A stretch of DNA of 64,000 bases. It comes from Gemmatimonadaceae bacterium. GTDB taxonomy: Bacteria > Gemmatimonadota > Gemmatimonadetes > Gemmatimonadales > Gemmatimonadaceae. Below are positions 8,760 through 17,691 of the stretch, in pieces. Position numbers and translations under genes: made by a program. The first letter of the stretch is position 1, and each line of letters opens with the position of its first letter. The stretch is taken from assembly GCA_036496605.1 (NCBI GenBank), contig DASXKV010000032.1, forward strand, positions 186,001 to 250,000, written 5' to 3'. The notes beneath the pieces are model-generated. The model was not told the DNA's origin. It did no database searches and saw nothing but the letters and a program-made list of their open reading frames with translations.

Positions 8760-9773
8760 GTGAACGAAGCCGAACTCGACGAATTGCTCTCGACGCCGCG
8801 CGCCGCGACGGTAGAAGTGCTGCGTAACTCGCCCGGTGACATCGTCGTTCTCGGCGCTGGAGGCAAGATGGGACCGACGGTCGCGCGGATGGCGGGCCGC
8901 GCAGCCGCTCAGGTCGGCGATGGCCGCCAAGTGTATGCCGTCTCTCGATTCTCTTCGCCCGATGTCGCGCGCGTACTCGGCGGCGCCGGTATCGAGACCG
9001 TCGCTTGCGATCTGCTCGATCGTGATGCCGTTGCCGCGCTGCCAGATGCGCCTAACGTGATCTTCATGGCGGGGCAGAAATTCGGTACCAACGCGGCTCC
9101 GGGGACCACGTGGGCGATGAACACCATCATTCCGTCGATTTGCGCCGAGCGATACCGCGGTGCGCATGTCGTGGCGTTCTCCACTGGGAACGTCTATCCG
9201 CTCACCGCCGTTGTGGCCGGCGGCGCGCGCGAAGACGATCCAGTGGGTCCAGTCGGCGAATATGCCACCTCGGCACTCGGCCGTGAACGCGTGCTCGAGT
9301 TTTATTCCGAGCGCAATCGGACGCCCGTGTCGATCATCAGGCTGAACTACGCCATCGATCTGCGTTACGGCGTGCTCGCCGACATCGGTCTCCGTGTCTG
9401 GCACGAGCAGCCCGTCCCGCTCGCCATGGGGCATGTGAACGTCATCTGGCAAGGTGACGCGAGCCGCATTGCGATCGAATCGCTCGCGTTCGCGGCGACG
9501 CCACCGTTCATCGTCAATGTCACGGGCATCGACACCCTTGCCGTGCGCGACATCGCGCACGCCTTCGGCGCGGCCTTTGGAAAGGCAGTTCGTTTTCGCG
9601 GAAAGGAGAGTGCCGACGCTCTGCTCAGCAACACGGATCGGATGCGCGCCAGCTTCTCACCACCCGAGATCGGCCTCGAGACGATGATCGAATGGATCGC
9701 GGACTGGATTCGCGGTGACGGTCCGATGTTGGGCAAGCCCACGCACTTCGAGGAGCGGGCGGGCAAGTTCTGA
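8760..9773 (+). CDS. NAD(P)-dependent epimerase/dehydratase-like protein
   Basis: An extended SDR of 337 residues. A Rossmann fold opens with VLGAGGKMGPTVARMAG near residue 30, and FMAGQKF and FSTGNVYP correspond to the central strands. The usual YxxxK is replaced by the region GEYATSALGRERV, so catalysis is uncertain. Start GTG at 8760 has no strong competitor. A DapA-like gene follows after 7 bases, which indicates an operon. A shared role in sugar-acid or carbohydrate catabolism is inference only. Confidence 0.75.
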   Translation: MNEAELDELLSTPRAATVEVLRNSPGDIVVLGAGGKMGPTVARMAGRAAAQVGDGRQVYAVSRFSSPDVARVLGGAGIETVACDLLDRDAVAALPDAPNVIFMAGQKFGTNAAPGTTWAMNTIIPSICAERYRGAHVVAFSTGNVYPLTAVVAGGAREDDPVGPVGEYATSALGRERVLEFYSERNRTPVSIIRLNYAIDLRYGVLADIGLRVWHEQPVPLAMGHVNVIWQGDASRIAIESLAFAATPPFIVNVTGIDTLAVRDIAHAFGAAFGKAVRFRGKESADALLSNTDRMRASFSPPEIGLETMIEWIADWIRGDGPMLGKPTHFEERAGKF

Positions 9774-9780
9774 ATCTCGA

Positions 9781-10833
9781 ATGGTATCTACGCGCGAATA
9801 CCTGCGTTCGGGCGTCGTCGTCCCGGCCCATCCGTTGGCGCTCTCCGCGCGCCGAACGCTCGACGAGAAACGTCAGCGTGCGTTGACGCGCTACTACATC
9901 GATGCTGGCGCGGGCGGCATCGCTGTCGGCGTGCACACGACGCAATTCGCCATTCGCGATTCACAGTACGGGCTCTATCGCCCCGTGCTCGAGCTCGCAG
10001 CCGAGACCGCGAACCGGGCGCTCGCGGCGGGCCCCCAGCGTCCGTTCATCAAGGTTGCTGGAATCTGTGGCCACACAGCGCAGGCGCTGAGCGAGGCGCA
10101 GATCGCTGCCGCGTTAGGCTACGACATCGGGCTGCTCAGCCTCGGTGACTGGCGGCGCGAAGACGAGGGCGAGTTGATCCTCCACTGCCGCGAGATTGCC
10201 GAAGTAATTCCGCTCTTCGGGTTCTACCTGCAACCGGCCGTGGGCGGACGCGTATTGAGCTACGCATTCTGGCGCGAGTTCGCGGAGGTAGCGAACGTGT
10301 GGGCGATCAAGATCGCGCCATTCAACCGGTATCAGACGCTCGACGTTGTGCGCGCGGTCGCCGACGCAGGCCGCGACGATATCGCGCTGTACACGGGGAA
10401 CGACGACAACATTGTTTTAGATTTGCTCACGCCATTTCCGGTCATGACACGCGGGGAACGCACCGTTCGCTGGATTGACGGTGGACTGCTCGGTCAGTGG
10501 GCCTGCTGGACGCGAGCCGCGGTGCAGCTGCTCGAGCGCGCAAAGGCGGCGCGGGCGTCGAGCTCGATCGACCGGGTATGGCTCGAGCAGGCCGCGGCGC
10601 TGACGGATGCGAACGGCGCCATTTTCGACGTCGCGCACGCGTTTCAGGGTTGTATCCCCGGCATTCACGACATTCTACGCCGCCAGGGATTACTCCGCGG
10701 CGCCTGGTGTCTCGATCCGCACGAGCAACTCTCCCCCGGTCAGGCGGACGAGATCGATCGCGTTTGTCGCCAGTATCCCGAGCTCAACGACGACGCCTTC
10801 GTGGAGGAGCATCTCGCACGCTGGCTCGACTGA
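9781..10833 (+). CDS. Dihydrodipicolinate synthase (DapA)-family aldolase/lyase-like protein
   Basis: A TIM-barrel protein of 350 residues related to the DapA/N-acetylneuraminate lyase superfamily. Visible are YYIDAGAGGIAVGVHTTQF near the N-terminus and the presumed Schiff-base Lys in NVWAIKIAPFNRY. ATG at 9781 is chosen; an upstream in-frame ATG at 9715 lies inside the preceding gene and adds an unrelated Arg/Ser-rich stretch. The tight link to the preceding epimerase-like gene suggests one catabolic unit. The barrel is longer than classical DapA (about 290 residues), so true DapA function is unlikely. Confidence 0.75.
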   Translation: MVSTREYLRSGVVVPAHPLALSARRTLDEKRQRALTRYYIDAGAGGIAVGVHTTQFAIRDSQYGLYRPVLELAAETANRALAAGPQRPFIKVAGICGHTAQALSEAQIAAALGYDIGLLSLGDWRREDEGELILHCREIAEVIPLFGFYLQPAVGGRVLSYAFWREFAEVANVWAIKIAPFNRYQTLDVVRAVADAGRDDIALYTGNDDNIVLDLLTPFPVMTRGERTVRWIDGGLLGQWACWTRAAVQLLERAKAARASSSIDRVWLEQAAALTDANGAIFDVAHAFQGCIPGIHDILRRQGLLRGAWCLDPHEQLSPGQADEIDRVCRQYPELNDDAFVEEHLARWLD

Positions 10834-10838
10834 TGTGA

Positions 10839-11333
10839 CTAGACGCCGAGGAGGTCTCCGATCCACGTCGTGCCCGCGGGCGCCTCGAATCGCGAGCGCC
10901 ATTCCGCCGCTGTCGCCAAGCTCGTGTCGAACACTGGCGTATCGCCGGTCAGCGTGTGCCTCTTCGCGAGGTCCGGGAGTCGATCGCGCGTAGCGCACTG
11001 GACACGTCCCGACTTGTCGCGATAGAAAACGCGGCCGCCGCCGAGGAGGCGGGTTTCGAGCGGACGCTCGATCGCCTGGAGCACCCGAAACAGCCCGTCG
11101 ATCGAGCAGCCCGACGCGCTCTCGACCGTGCTGTCAACACCGATAGTGAGTAAGTGCTCATCGCGCCAATCTCGGGCGCAGGTGAGAGGAACGCCGTGCG
11201 CTTTCCATTGAGCGAGGAACCGGTCGACTTCGGCGAGTAGACGTTCGGCGTCGTTGCCAGTCAGAGCGCGGTCGCTGCCGAAGACCCAGACACGCGACTC
11301 CTCGGGAAGCGAATCGAAGGAAACGATGGGCAT
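10839..11333 (-). CDS. Conserved hypothetical protein with SGCSID motif
   Basis: A soluble 164-residue protein. It resembles a family known to me mainly from Bacteroidetes, often mislabelled ABC transporter ATPase. Shared traits are the start P-x-x-SFDSLPEESRVWVFGSDR, the midsection QWKAHGVPL and the SGCSIDGLFRVLQAI motif with its single conserved Cys. No Walker motif is present. Function is unknown. ATG at 11333 is preferred over 11366. The start faces the antiporter gene across 86 bases. Confidence 0.7.
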   Translation of the reverse strand: MPIVSFDSLPEESRVWVFGSDRALTGNDAERLLAEVDRFLAQWKAHGVPLTCARDWRDEHLLTIGVDSTVESASGCSIDGLFRVLQAIERPLETRLLGGGRVFYRDKSGRVQCATRDRLPDLAKRHTLTGDTPVFDTSLATAAEWRSRFEAPAGTTWIGDLLGV

Positions 11334-11419
11334 GAGCGAAAGATACAAGCAGTACGCCGTCGTCATCTATGTGGCCCTGGACATGCCGCGTATGTTGAGC
11401 GTCTCGTCGGCCATTCAGG

Positions 11420-13048
11420 ATGCTCGAGCACTTTCCCGCGACACTCGCACTCATCGGTATCGTCGTTCTCGTGTCGTCCCTCCTTTCCGGGTGGGTCGAT
11501 CGAACTGGCTTGCCGCAAGTCGCGATCTTCCTCCTCCTCGGTCTGATCCTCGGACCGTTCGGGCTCGGGCTGCTCGACCTCAATCTGCATTCTCCGTCGC
11601 TGCAGGTGATCGCGACGCTCGCGCTCGTTCTCGTCCTCTTCAGCGACGCCATCGGCGTCGACGTCAGCGAGGCGCGCTCGAACAGGAGACTCGCGTTGTT
11701 CGTGCTCGGGCCTGGGACGTTGCTTCCCGCCATTCTGATTTCGGCGGGGGCCTGGTTCCTCCTGGACCTCTCTCTTCCGGCCGCACTCATTCTCGGCGCT
11801 GCGCTCGCGTCGACCGATCCGGTGCTGTTACGCGCGCTCGTGCGGCGCCCAGAGCTTCCCGCCGACGCGCGCATTGCTCTTCGCCTCGAGAGTGGTATGA
11901 ACGATGTCGTGCTCCTTCCGATCGTCGTGCTCTCCATTCTCGCGCTCCAGGTGCGTTCGGGCGCAGCGTCGGCGGACATTGGACGCCGCTTGCTCGGACT
12001 GTTCCTGCTCGGGCCAGCGCTCGGTGCGTTGATCGGCTGGGCCGCTATCACGCTGCTCGAGCAGATTCGTCGGCGGTTCGGCGTTAGGCGCGACTACGAG
12101 TCGCTCTACGCACTGGGCGTCGCTTTCACCGCTTTCGCCGCAGCCGAGGGAGCCGGCGGCAGCGGATTTCTCGCCGCGTTCACGGCCGGCCTCGTGATCG
12201 CGTCCCTCGATGTCGAGCTCTGCGACTGCTTCTTCGACTACGGCGAAGCGAGCGCGGAGATGTTCCTGCTCCTCACCTTCGTCGCCTTCGGCGCGTCGCT
12301 CATCTGGATTGGACTTTCGGTCATCGATCTACGGTCACTGCTCTTCGCCGTCTTTGCGCTTGTTGTGCGGACCGCAGTGCTGTTGCCGGTGCTCCGCCAC
12401 GCCGGCGTGACGAACGCCACGCGAAGACTCATTGCCTGGTTCGGACCGCGCGGCTTGAGCACGCTGCTGCTCGTGCTGCTCGCAGTATTCGCTGGCGTTC
12501 CGGGAGCAGAGCGGCTGTTCGCGATTGCGTGCCTCGTCGTGCTGCTCTCCGTTGCGTTGCATGGCGGCGGCATCGTTCTCTTGCTCCGCCGGCGCGAATT
12601 TTCCGTGCCCGCCGAGAATCAGAGTAGTGCTCGGCGCGCTCCGCTGCCGACAATCGAGCTGCGCGCGCCGCCATCGGCCTTTCTCGGACCGACGCCAGAG
12701 CGCATAACGATTGGCGAGTTGCGGGAACTGTGGGCTCGGCACGCGCCCGTTGTCTTGATCGACGGTCGCTCGGATCGGACCTATCGGAACGACGGGCTGC
12801 GCGCTCGCGGCGCACTGCGCGTCCCGCCTGACGACGCGGTGCGCGCTGCGCGCGCACTCCGCCTCGAGCAGCACGCAACGCTGGTCGTCTACTGTGCCTG
12901 AGTGGACGAGGCGACGAGCGCCCGTGTGGCGCGCGAGCTTCGCGATGCCGGCTGGCCGCAGTCGCGCGCGCTGGTCGGGGGATGGCGTGCCTGGCTGGAG
13001 GCCGGCCTTCCCGTTGAGCCTAGAGAAGACGTGGTACCGTCGAGTTGA
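11420..13048 (+). CDS. Na+/H+ antiporter-rhodanese fusion with in-frame TGA (candidate selenoprotein)
   Basis: The first 410 or so residues form a CPA-type cation:proton antiporter with about 12 membrane helices, including ASTDPVLLRAL and RLESGMNDV. A cytoplasmic rhodanese-like domain follows (VLIDGRSDRTYRN). The frame meets TGA at 12899-12901, right after VVYCA. In the same frame, translation would continue VDEATSARVARELRDAG ... LVGGWRAWLEAGLP to a TGA at 13046-13048, which is exactly the missing C-terminal half of a rhodanese domain. The TGA falls where homologues have the second Cys of a YCxCPxEAT-like loop. Readthrough as selenocysteine (542 residues in total), a pseudogene stop, or re-initiation at GTG 12902 are the options. 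The downstream part keeps coding character and ends 46 bases before the convergent gene. Confidence 0.75.
12915..12935 (+). promoter_or_regulatory. Possible bacterial SECIS hairpin after the in-frame TGA
   Basis: GCGCC (12918-12922) pairs with GGCGC (12928-12932) around the loop CGTGT. After one A-G mismatch, two more pairs (C12915-G12935, G12916-C12934) extend the stem. The loop begins 22 bases after the TGA and has G as its second base. This fits the general bSECIS description (apical loop 16-37 bases after UGA, G among the first two loop bases). GC-rich DNA makes chance hairpins common, so this is supportive only. Confidence 0.4.
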
Positions 13049-13094
13049 GTCATCGGCGATACCACGTTTCACGTCTGCTGACTTTGCCTTGCTG

Positions 13095-14471
13095 TCAGCG
13101 CCTGGTTGTCTGTCCGGAGGGCATTGGTGGTAGCGGTGGCGCGGCGACTGGCGGCGGGCCGCCGGCGTTCGTCGCTGGCACTGCTCCATCCAAAATTCCG
13201 CCTCTCGAGACCAGCTGCGCCGCAAGAACGGTCTGGATCACGCTCGCGATGTTCGCCGTCGTTGCCTGTGGGGCGCCGCCGTCACCGTTGCCGCCCGTAA
13301 TGGTTATAAGTTTCGCCTCCGATAGGGCACCGGCGATCGCGGGCGCGATCTGCGGAAGCATCTCGATCTGGCGGTAGCGGAAGTACGATTCCCCGCCCGC
13401 CTTGATCGCGTCGTTTACGTGCTGGATCGCCTCCGCTTGTGCCTCGGCGATGCGGCGAATACGAATTGCCTCGGCCTCGGCCGCGGCCGTCGCCTCGATT
13501 CGGACCCGTTCGGCGTCCGCTTTCGCTTGCGCGATTTGCGTCGCGTCCAGCTCGGCCTCTCGCTGAACGCCCTGCGCCTGTTGGCGCAAGGCCTCGGCCT
13601 GTGCAACCAGCGCTGCGTTCGACGCCTTCGTCTGCTCGAGCTCACGCTGCTTGTCGGAGATCGCGCGCTCGGCTTCGAGCTGCGCTTCCTTCGCGCGACG
13701 CGACTGCTGCGCGGAAACGATGTCGGCGTTCGCCTGTGCCTCGGCGGCCGACATGCGCCGCCGCGCCTCGGCCACCTCGGACTGCACGACCTTGATGTTG
13801 AGTGAATTGAAAATCAACCCGAGGTCCGTGAGCTCGCGCGAGCACGCCTTCCGAATGATCACCGCGAGCGGGTCGTCTTCGTCTTCCTGGACCGCGGCGG
13901 GGAACGCGAGCGCCTGCGGTTTCGCCAAGGTGAGCGACGTGGCGGGAGCGACGCCAGTGGTCTCCGGCAGCGCGCGCGACGGCACCGTCTTCGCCGAGAA
14001 AAGCTGATCGTGCGTGAGTAGGTTGATTGCGCGTCGGCCCGAGCTCGAAAGCAGATCGGTGAGTGTGCTCATCTGATCCGAATCCGGCTTCGCGAAGAAG
14101 CGATTGGCGGCCGTCCGGACCATCACGTCGGAGTCACCGACCGAGACGATGGCGCTCGCCAGCACGCGAATCTTGATCGGCTGCGGCCGTCCGGTCTCGT
14201 CGACGTCCGCTGTCTGATCGGTGATGTCGAGGTCGACGTTGATCACCTTGCTCGAGATGGTTGTACCGGTCGTGAGCAAAGGGATCTCCTTCGACTTGCC
14301 AGGGCCGCGATAAATGACGGTGCCGCCGGTGATCCAGCTGACGAGGCGAATTGTGCCCGCATCGACGTCGCGGAGAAATGCGGCAACGATCGTGGGTATG
14401 ACCACGAAGAGGAGAAGCAGCGCGCCCGCGCCGATGAACAACGGATTGGTAATGATGGTGTGAAGATCCAT
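13095..14471 (-). CDS. SPFH/band 7 (flotillin-like) membrane protein
   Basis: A 458-residue flotillin-type scaffold. An N-terminal membrane helix (about residues 10-30) precedes an SPFH domain. A long Ala/Glu/Gln-rich coiled coil follows (about 225-360, AEAQANADIVSAQQSRRAKEAQLEAERA). The C-terminus is Pro-rich and ends PPLPPMPSGQ. Flotillins organise detergent-resistant membrane microdomains and oligomerise through the coiled coil. An NfeD-like gene lies 75 bases upstream on the same strand, the usual SPFH-NfeD pairing. It is convergent with the antiporter-rhodanese gene. Confidence 0.88.
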   Translation of the reverse strand: MDLHTIITNPLFIGAGALLLLFVVIPTIVAAFLRDVDAGTIRLVSWITGGTVIYRGPGKSKEIPLLTTGTTISSKVINVDLDITDQTADVDETGRPQPIKIRVLASAIVSVGDSDVMVRTAANRFFAKPDSDQMSTLTDLLSSSGRRAINLLTHDQLFSAKTVPSRALPETTGVAPATSLTLAKPQALAFPAAVQEDEDDPLAVIIRKACSRELTDLGLIFNSLNIKVVQSEVAEARRRMSAAEAQANADIVSAQQSRRAKEAQLEAERAISDKQRELEQTKASNAALVAQAEALRQQAQGVQREAELDATQIAQAKADAERVRIEATAAAEAEAIRIRRIAEAQAEAIQHVNDAIKAGGESYFRYRQIEMLPQIAPAIAGALSEAKLITITGGNGDGGAPQATTANIASVIQTVLAAQLVSRGGILDGAVPATNAGGPPPVAAPPLPPMPSGQTTRR

Positions 14472-14546
14472 GACGCTACCTTCGCCGAGGCGAAATGAAG
14501 ACTACCGGCAGTTACCCCTCGCCGGTGAAAAGAAATGAGAAAGTGC

Positions 14547-15155
14547 TCAAACCAGACGGACGATACAACGATTGCGTTCGGCATCTACCTCGTCGATACG
14601 CACCGGATCCCCAGCGCGCACGCGAATTCCTGACTCCTTATCTTCGCGGCGCAGCGTGCCTAGCAACTGCACGATCTGACCGTCCAGCTCGAGGGCCACG
14701 AGTCCATTGCCCTGCGCGTCGAAGCTCGTTGCCGCACGTGCCTCGTCGCCAATGCAACTCTCCAGTGTTAAGGCCGGCGCCGATTCGAAGCGAAACAGGA
14801 AATTCCAAAACGGCCTGGTAATACCGAACTCGAAGACAATACCGCCCGCCACCGATACAGGAAGGAGAAGCGCACCCGGTAGCATCGACTGAAGGATCAG
14901 ACCAACGGCGCCGAATCCCACGAGGATGCTGAAAATCGGCCGTGGAGACAACAGAGCCCAGAGCGCACGGGTTCCGCCGCCACGCGTCGATCCCCCACGG
15001 AAGCCATCACGGATCCCTCCCGCATGATGGCCGACGTGTGAGCTCTGCGAGGCGTGAGCTCCGTGATGCCCTCCGACGGCGTGGGCGAAACCACTCAATG
15101 CCATGATGCTCAGACCGGCGGCACCGAGGGCGAGTGAGAATTCGTAAATGGTCAT
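14547..15155 (-). CDS. NfeD-like membrane protein partnered with the SPFH gene
   Basis: A 202-residue protein with an N-terminal membrane helix and a His/Gly/Ser-rich stretch (residues 27-60, GGHHGAHASQSSHVGHHAGG). Two closely spaced helices follow (LLSPRPIFSILVGFGAVGLILQ and LPGALLLPVSVAGGIVFEFG), then a C-terminal beta-barrel region (GLVALELDGQIVQLLGTL ... GDPVRIDEVDAE) that resembles the OB-fold of NfeD proteins. ATG at 15155 is chosen; the ATG at 15194 lies in a hairpin repeat. The His-rich loop could bind metal, which is inference. Operon with the flotillin-like gene. Confidence 0.75.
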   Translation of the reverse strand: MTIYEFSLALGAAGLSIMALSGFAHAVGGHHGAHASQSSHVGHHAGGIRDGFRGGSTRGGGTRALWALLSPRPIFSILVGFGAVGLILQSMLPGALLLPVSVAGGIVFEFGITRPFWNFLFRFESAPALTLESCIGDEARAATSFDAQGNGLVALELDGQIVQLLGTLRREDKESGIRVRAGDPVRIDEVDAERNRCIVRLV

Positions 15156-15159
15156 GTTG

Positions 15160-15208
15160 GTGGGTCGTTGGTGGCTGGTGATCGTACTGACCATCAGCCA
15201 CCAACCAC
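15160..15208 (-). repeat. GTTGGTGG-type hairpin repeat upstream of the nfeD-like gene
   Basis: GTTGGTGGCTGGTGAT (15167-15182) and ATCAGCCACCAAC (15193-15205) form a stem with a 10-base loop. On the minus strand the repeat lies 3 bases after the stop of a probable prohibitin remnant (stop 15212-15214). It reaches to just upstream of the nfeD-like start. Same family as the copies at 5963-5988, 39176-39297 and 63217-63262. Confidence 0.6.
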
Positions 15209-15211
15209 CGG

Positions 15212-15382
15212 CTACGGTTTGGCAAGTTGTATCAGTGGCGTGGCCGAGCCGCTGACTTGCGGCATCTGGCCATTCCAGCGCTTCGCCATCTCGTATTGTA
15301 CTAGCGTGCCGTGAGGCTGCGCGAGAGAAGTCTCGTCATGACGAGTCGCGCGAGGCGGCAGTTTCAGTTGACGAGACGGGAC
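15212..15382 (-). pseudogene. Probable C-terminal remnant of a prohibitin/SPFH protein
   Basis: An open stretch of 56 codons read on the minus strand ends in the segment YEMAKRWNGQMPQVSGSATP, then LIQLAKP and TAG at 15212. The pattern K-W-x-G-x-x-P-Q-V-x-G-x-x-x-P-L-I resembles the end of bacterial prohibitin-family proteins. Upstream a TGA (15383-15385) closes the frame and no other frame continues the similarity. It lies directly upstream of an NfeD-flotillin pair, so loss of a third SPFH gene is plausible. The match is from memory of the family, and codons such as CTA and GTA are unusual for this genome. Confidence 0.35.
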
Positions 15383-15569
15383 TCACAGAGGACCGCGTGC
15401 ATCCCAAGGCGCGTCACGAGCTTGCGACGCGCGTGATGTTTAACGTCCATTGTTATGTTTGCTTTCGATTGCAAGCCTGTGCAGCCATCGGGCGGACTTG
15501 CTTTGCGTTCTCCTCCATCGTAGCTCTTGCCCACGACGTGCTGTCGTGACGCCCCCTCCGACCTCACAA
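15383..15569. other. Spacer upstream of the amidase gene
   Basis: With the repeat and remnant before it, this completes a 414-base stretch without an intact gene (15156-15569). No promoter or operator consensus is clear. A small minus-strand frame across it (15364-15585) gives no recognisable protein. The amidase promoter should lie here. Confidence 0.4.
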
Positions 15570-17378
15570 ATGATGACGCAATCAACGACTTACGACCGAC
15601 GCGCCTTCATGGCGTACTTCGGCTCGATCGGCCTCGGCTCGACCCTGCTCCCCGGCGTGCTCTGGGCACGACTACAGCAGGAACAAGAACCCGAGATCTC
15701 GAAGGAGATGATCGCCTCCGCCGAACAAATCGCCGGAATTCATTTGACCGACGACGAGCGCGCCGACATCACCCGTGGACTTCAGCAAACTCGTACCGCC
15801 ATCGAGGCGCTGCACAAGGCGCCGCTCGATATGTCCGTCTTCCCGGCGATCGTGTTCGATCCGGTGCCGCCAGGTGAGAAGCTTTCAGCGAAGGTACACT
15901 CCGCACCGGTGCGCTCGCGCAAACCCGTCATGGCGCGGCCGGGAAACCTCGACGAGCTGGCGTTCGCGCCGGTGACGCAGCTCTCCGAGCTCGTTCGCAC
16001 GCGCAAAGTGAAGCCGAGCGAGCTGACCGAGATGTACCTCGCGCGACTCAAGCGCTTCGACACACAGCTCCATTGTGTCATCACGCTCACCGAAGATCGT
16101 GCACGCGCCCAGGCGAAAGCGGCCGACGACGACATCGCCCGCGGCAAGTATCGTGGTCCGCTGCACGGAATTCCCTGGGGCGCGAAGGACCTGCTCGCGG
16201 TGAAGGGCTACCCGACGACGTGGGGAGCCGGTTTGTACAAGAACCAGACCTTCGATTACGATGCGACAGTCGTTAGGCGACTCGACGACGCGGGCGCCAT
16301 TCTCCTCGCCAAGCTGACGCTTGGCGCGCTCGCGCAGGGCGACCGTTGGTATGCCGAGCGCACGCGCAATCCGTGGAATCCGGAGACGGGCTCCAGTGGC
16401 TCCTCCGCCGGTCCGGCATCCGCAACCGCGGCGGGATTGGTAGGCTTTTCGATCGGGTCCGAGACCAATGGCTCCATCACCTCGCCGTCGCGAACATGCG
16501 GACTGAGTGGCTTCCGTCCGACCTTCGGCCGCGTACCACGCACGGGAGCGATGGCGCTCTCCTGGACGATGGACAAGCTTGGTCCGATCTGCCGCAGCGC
16601 TGAAGATTGCGCACTCGTGTTCGACGCCATCCAGGGACCGGATGGTCTCGACTACTCGGTGAAGAACTATCCATTCAACTGGAACGCGAACCTCAAACCG
16701 TCGCAGCTACGCATCGCCTACATCAAATCGCACTTCGAGGGGGCGCGGCAGGATGGAACGCCGTTCCGCAACGAGGAGGCGCTGAACGTACTCAAAGTGC
16801 TCGAATCGTTAGGCGTGAAGCTCACGCCCATCGACGAGCCCACGCCGAACTCTGGCTTCCTGGCCCAGCTCACGCTCAATGCCGAGTGCGGCGCCGCCTT
16901 CGAGGCCGACACGCTCAACGGCAAGATCAGCGAGCTCGAGCCGTACAGCACCTGGCCCAACACGTTCAGGGCCGCTCAGTTCCTGCCGGCGGTGGATTAT
17001 GTGAACGCTCAACGCGCGCGCACGAAGCTCTGCAAGGACTGGTGGGATTTGTTCCAGACTCACGACGTGATTCTCACGCCGCGCGAGAACACCTCCGTGA
17101 CGAACATCACCGGTACGCCATCGATCGTCGTACCGACGGGATTCGCGGTGCCGCAGCCGGGAGGGTTTGGGGGCGGTCGCGGGGGTCCGCCACCCCTCAC
17201 GCACAACGATTCGTTGCGCGCCGAGACGTTGCGGCCGCCTCCGCCGTCGAAGACGCCCCTTCCTACGTGGATCTACATCATGGGTCCGATTTACCAGGAT
17301 GAGAAAATACTCGCCGTCGCCCACGCGTTTCAGAGCGCAACGGACTTTCATCTGAAGCGACCACCGTCTTTCGCCTGA
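15570..17378 (+). CDS. Amidase-signature enzyme with Tat-like signal
   Basis: Hydrolyses an amide bond through the Ser-cisSer-Lys triad; substrate unknown. The 602-residue product begins with a Tat-like signal (YDRRAFMAYFGSIGLGS) and a 120-residue pre-domain. The amidase core follows, with the catalytic Lys in HGIPWGAKDLLAVKGYP and the Gly/Ser-rich GSSGSSAGPASA. The nucleophile Ser is in GFSIGSETNGSITSPS. A Gly/Pro-rich insert (PGGFGGGRGGPP) lies near the C-terminus. Tandem ATGs at 15570 and 15573 give the short start; the upstream in-frame extension from 15450 does not look coding. A GatA role is unlikely given the export signal and absence of gatC/gatB. Confidence 0.88.
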   Translation: MMTQSTTYDRRAFMAYFGSIGLGSTLLPGVLWARLQQEQEPEISKEMIASAEQIAGIHLTDDERADITRGLQQTRTAIEALHKAPLDMSVFPAIVFDPVPPGEKLSAKVHSAPVRSRKPVMARPGNLDELAFAPVTQLSELVRTRKVKPSELTEMYLARLKRFDTQLHCVITLTEDRARAQAKAADDDIARGKYRGPLHGIPWGAKDLLAVKGYPTTWGAGLYKNQTFDYDATVVRRLDDAGAILLAKLTLGALAQGDRWYAERTRNPWNPETGSSGSSAGPASATAAGLVGFSIGSETNGSITSPSRTCGLSGFRPTFGRVPRTGAMALSWTMDKLGPICRSAEDCALVFDAIQGPDGLDYSVKNYPFNWNANLKPSQLRIAYIKSHFEGARQDGTPFRNEEALNVLKVLESLGVKLTPIDEPTPNSGFLAQLTLNAECGAAFEADTLNGKISELEPYSTWPNTFRAAQFLPAVDYVNAQRARTKLCKDWWDLFQTHDVILTPRENTSVTNITGTPSIVVPTGFAVPQPGGFGGGRGGPPPLTHNDSLRAETLRPPPPSKTPLPTWIYIMGPIYQDEKILAVAHAFQSATDFHLKRPPSFA

Positions 17379-17397
17379 CGGATCTCGTTGTCATAGA

Positions 17398-17430
17398 CCC
17401 CCTCGGCGAGATCGACTTCGCCGGGGGTTT
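17398..17430 (+). terminator. Hairpin terminator after the amidase gene
   Basis: CCCCCTCGGCGA (17398-17409) pairs, with a small bulge, with TTCGCCGGGGG (17417-17427), followed by TTTG. It lies 19 bases after the amidase stop codon. The T-run is short. Confidence 0.65.
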
Positions 17431-17691
17431 GTCGTTTGGCCTGGTCCGCATAACGAATGACCGGCGCTCATGTGGCACATGCGATCGCGTCAACGAGCAG
17501 CGAATGACGCGCACACGCTGTCCGCGGCTGGGAATCCACTGTTCGAATCCGGACAGTAGACCGAGTTGCTTACAAAAGTCAGACAGCACGCCTGCAACGC
17601 TTCGCGAGATTACCCTGTCAAACTGGTGTCAGCGCGGCAGAATTCAGCCGCAGAAGTGCGAAACTTGGGACGCGTCGTCACGGTACGGTAA

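Noticed and set aside
12335-13225. Minus-strand frame across the antiporter-rhodanese junction
   Set aside because: Considered because it spans the TGA, but its Arg/Gln-rich translation has no motif, while the plus frame gives a rhodanese domain on both sides of the TGA.
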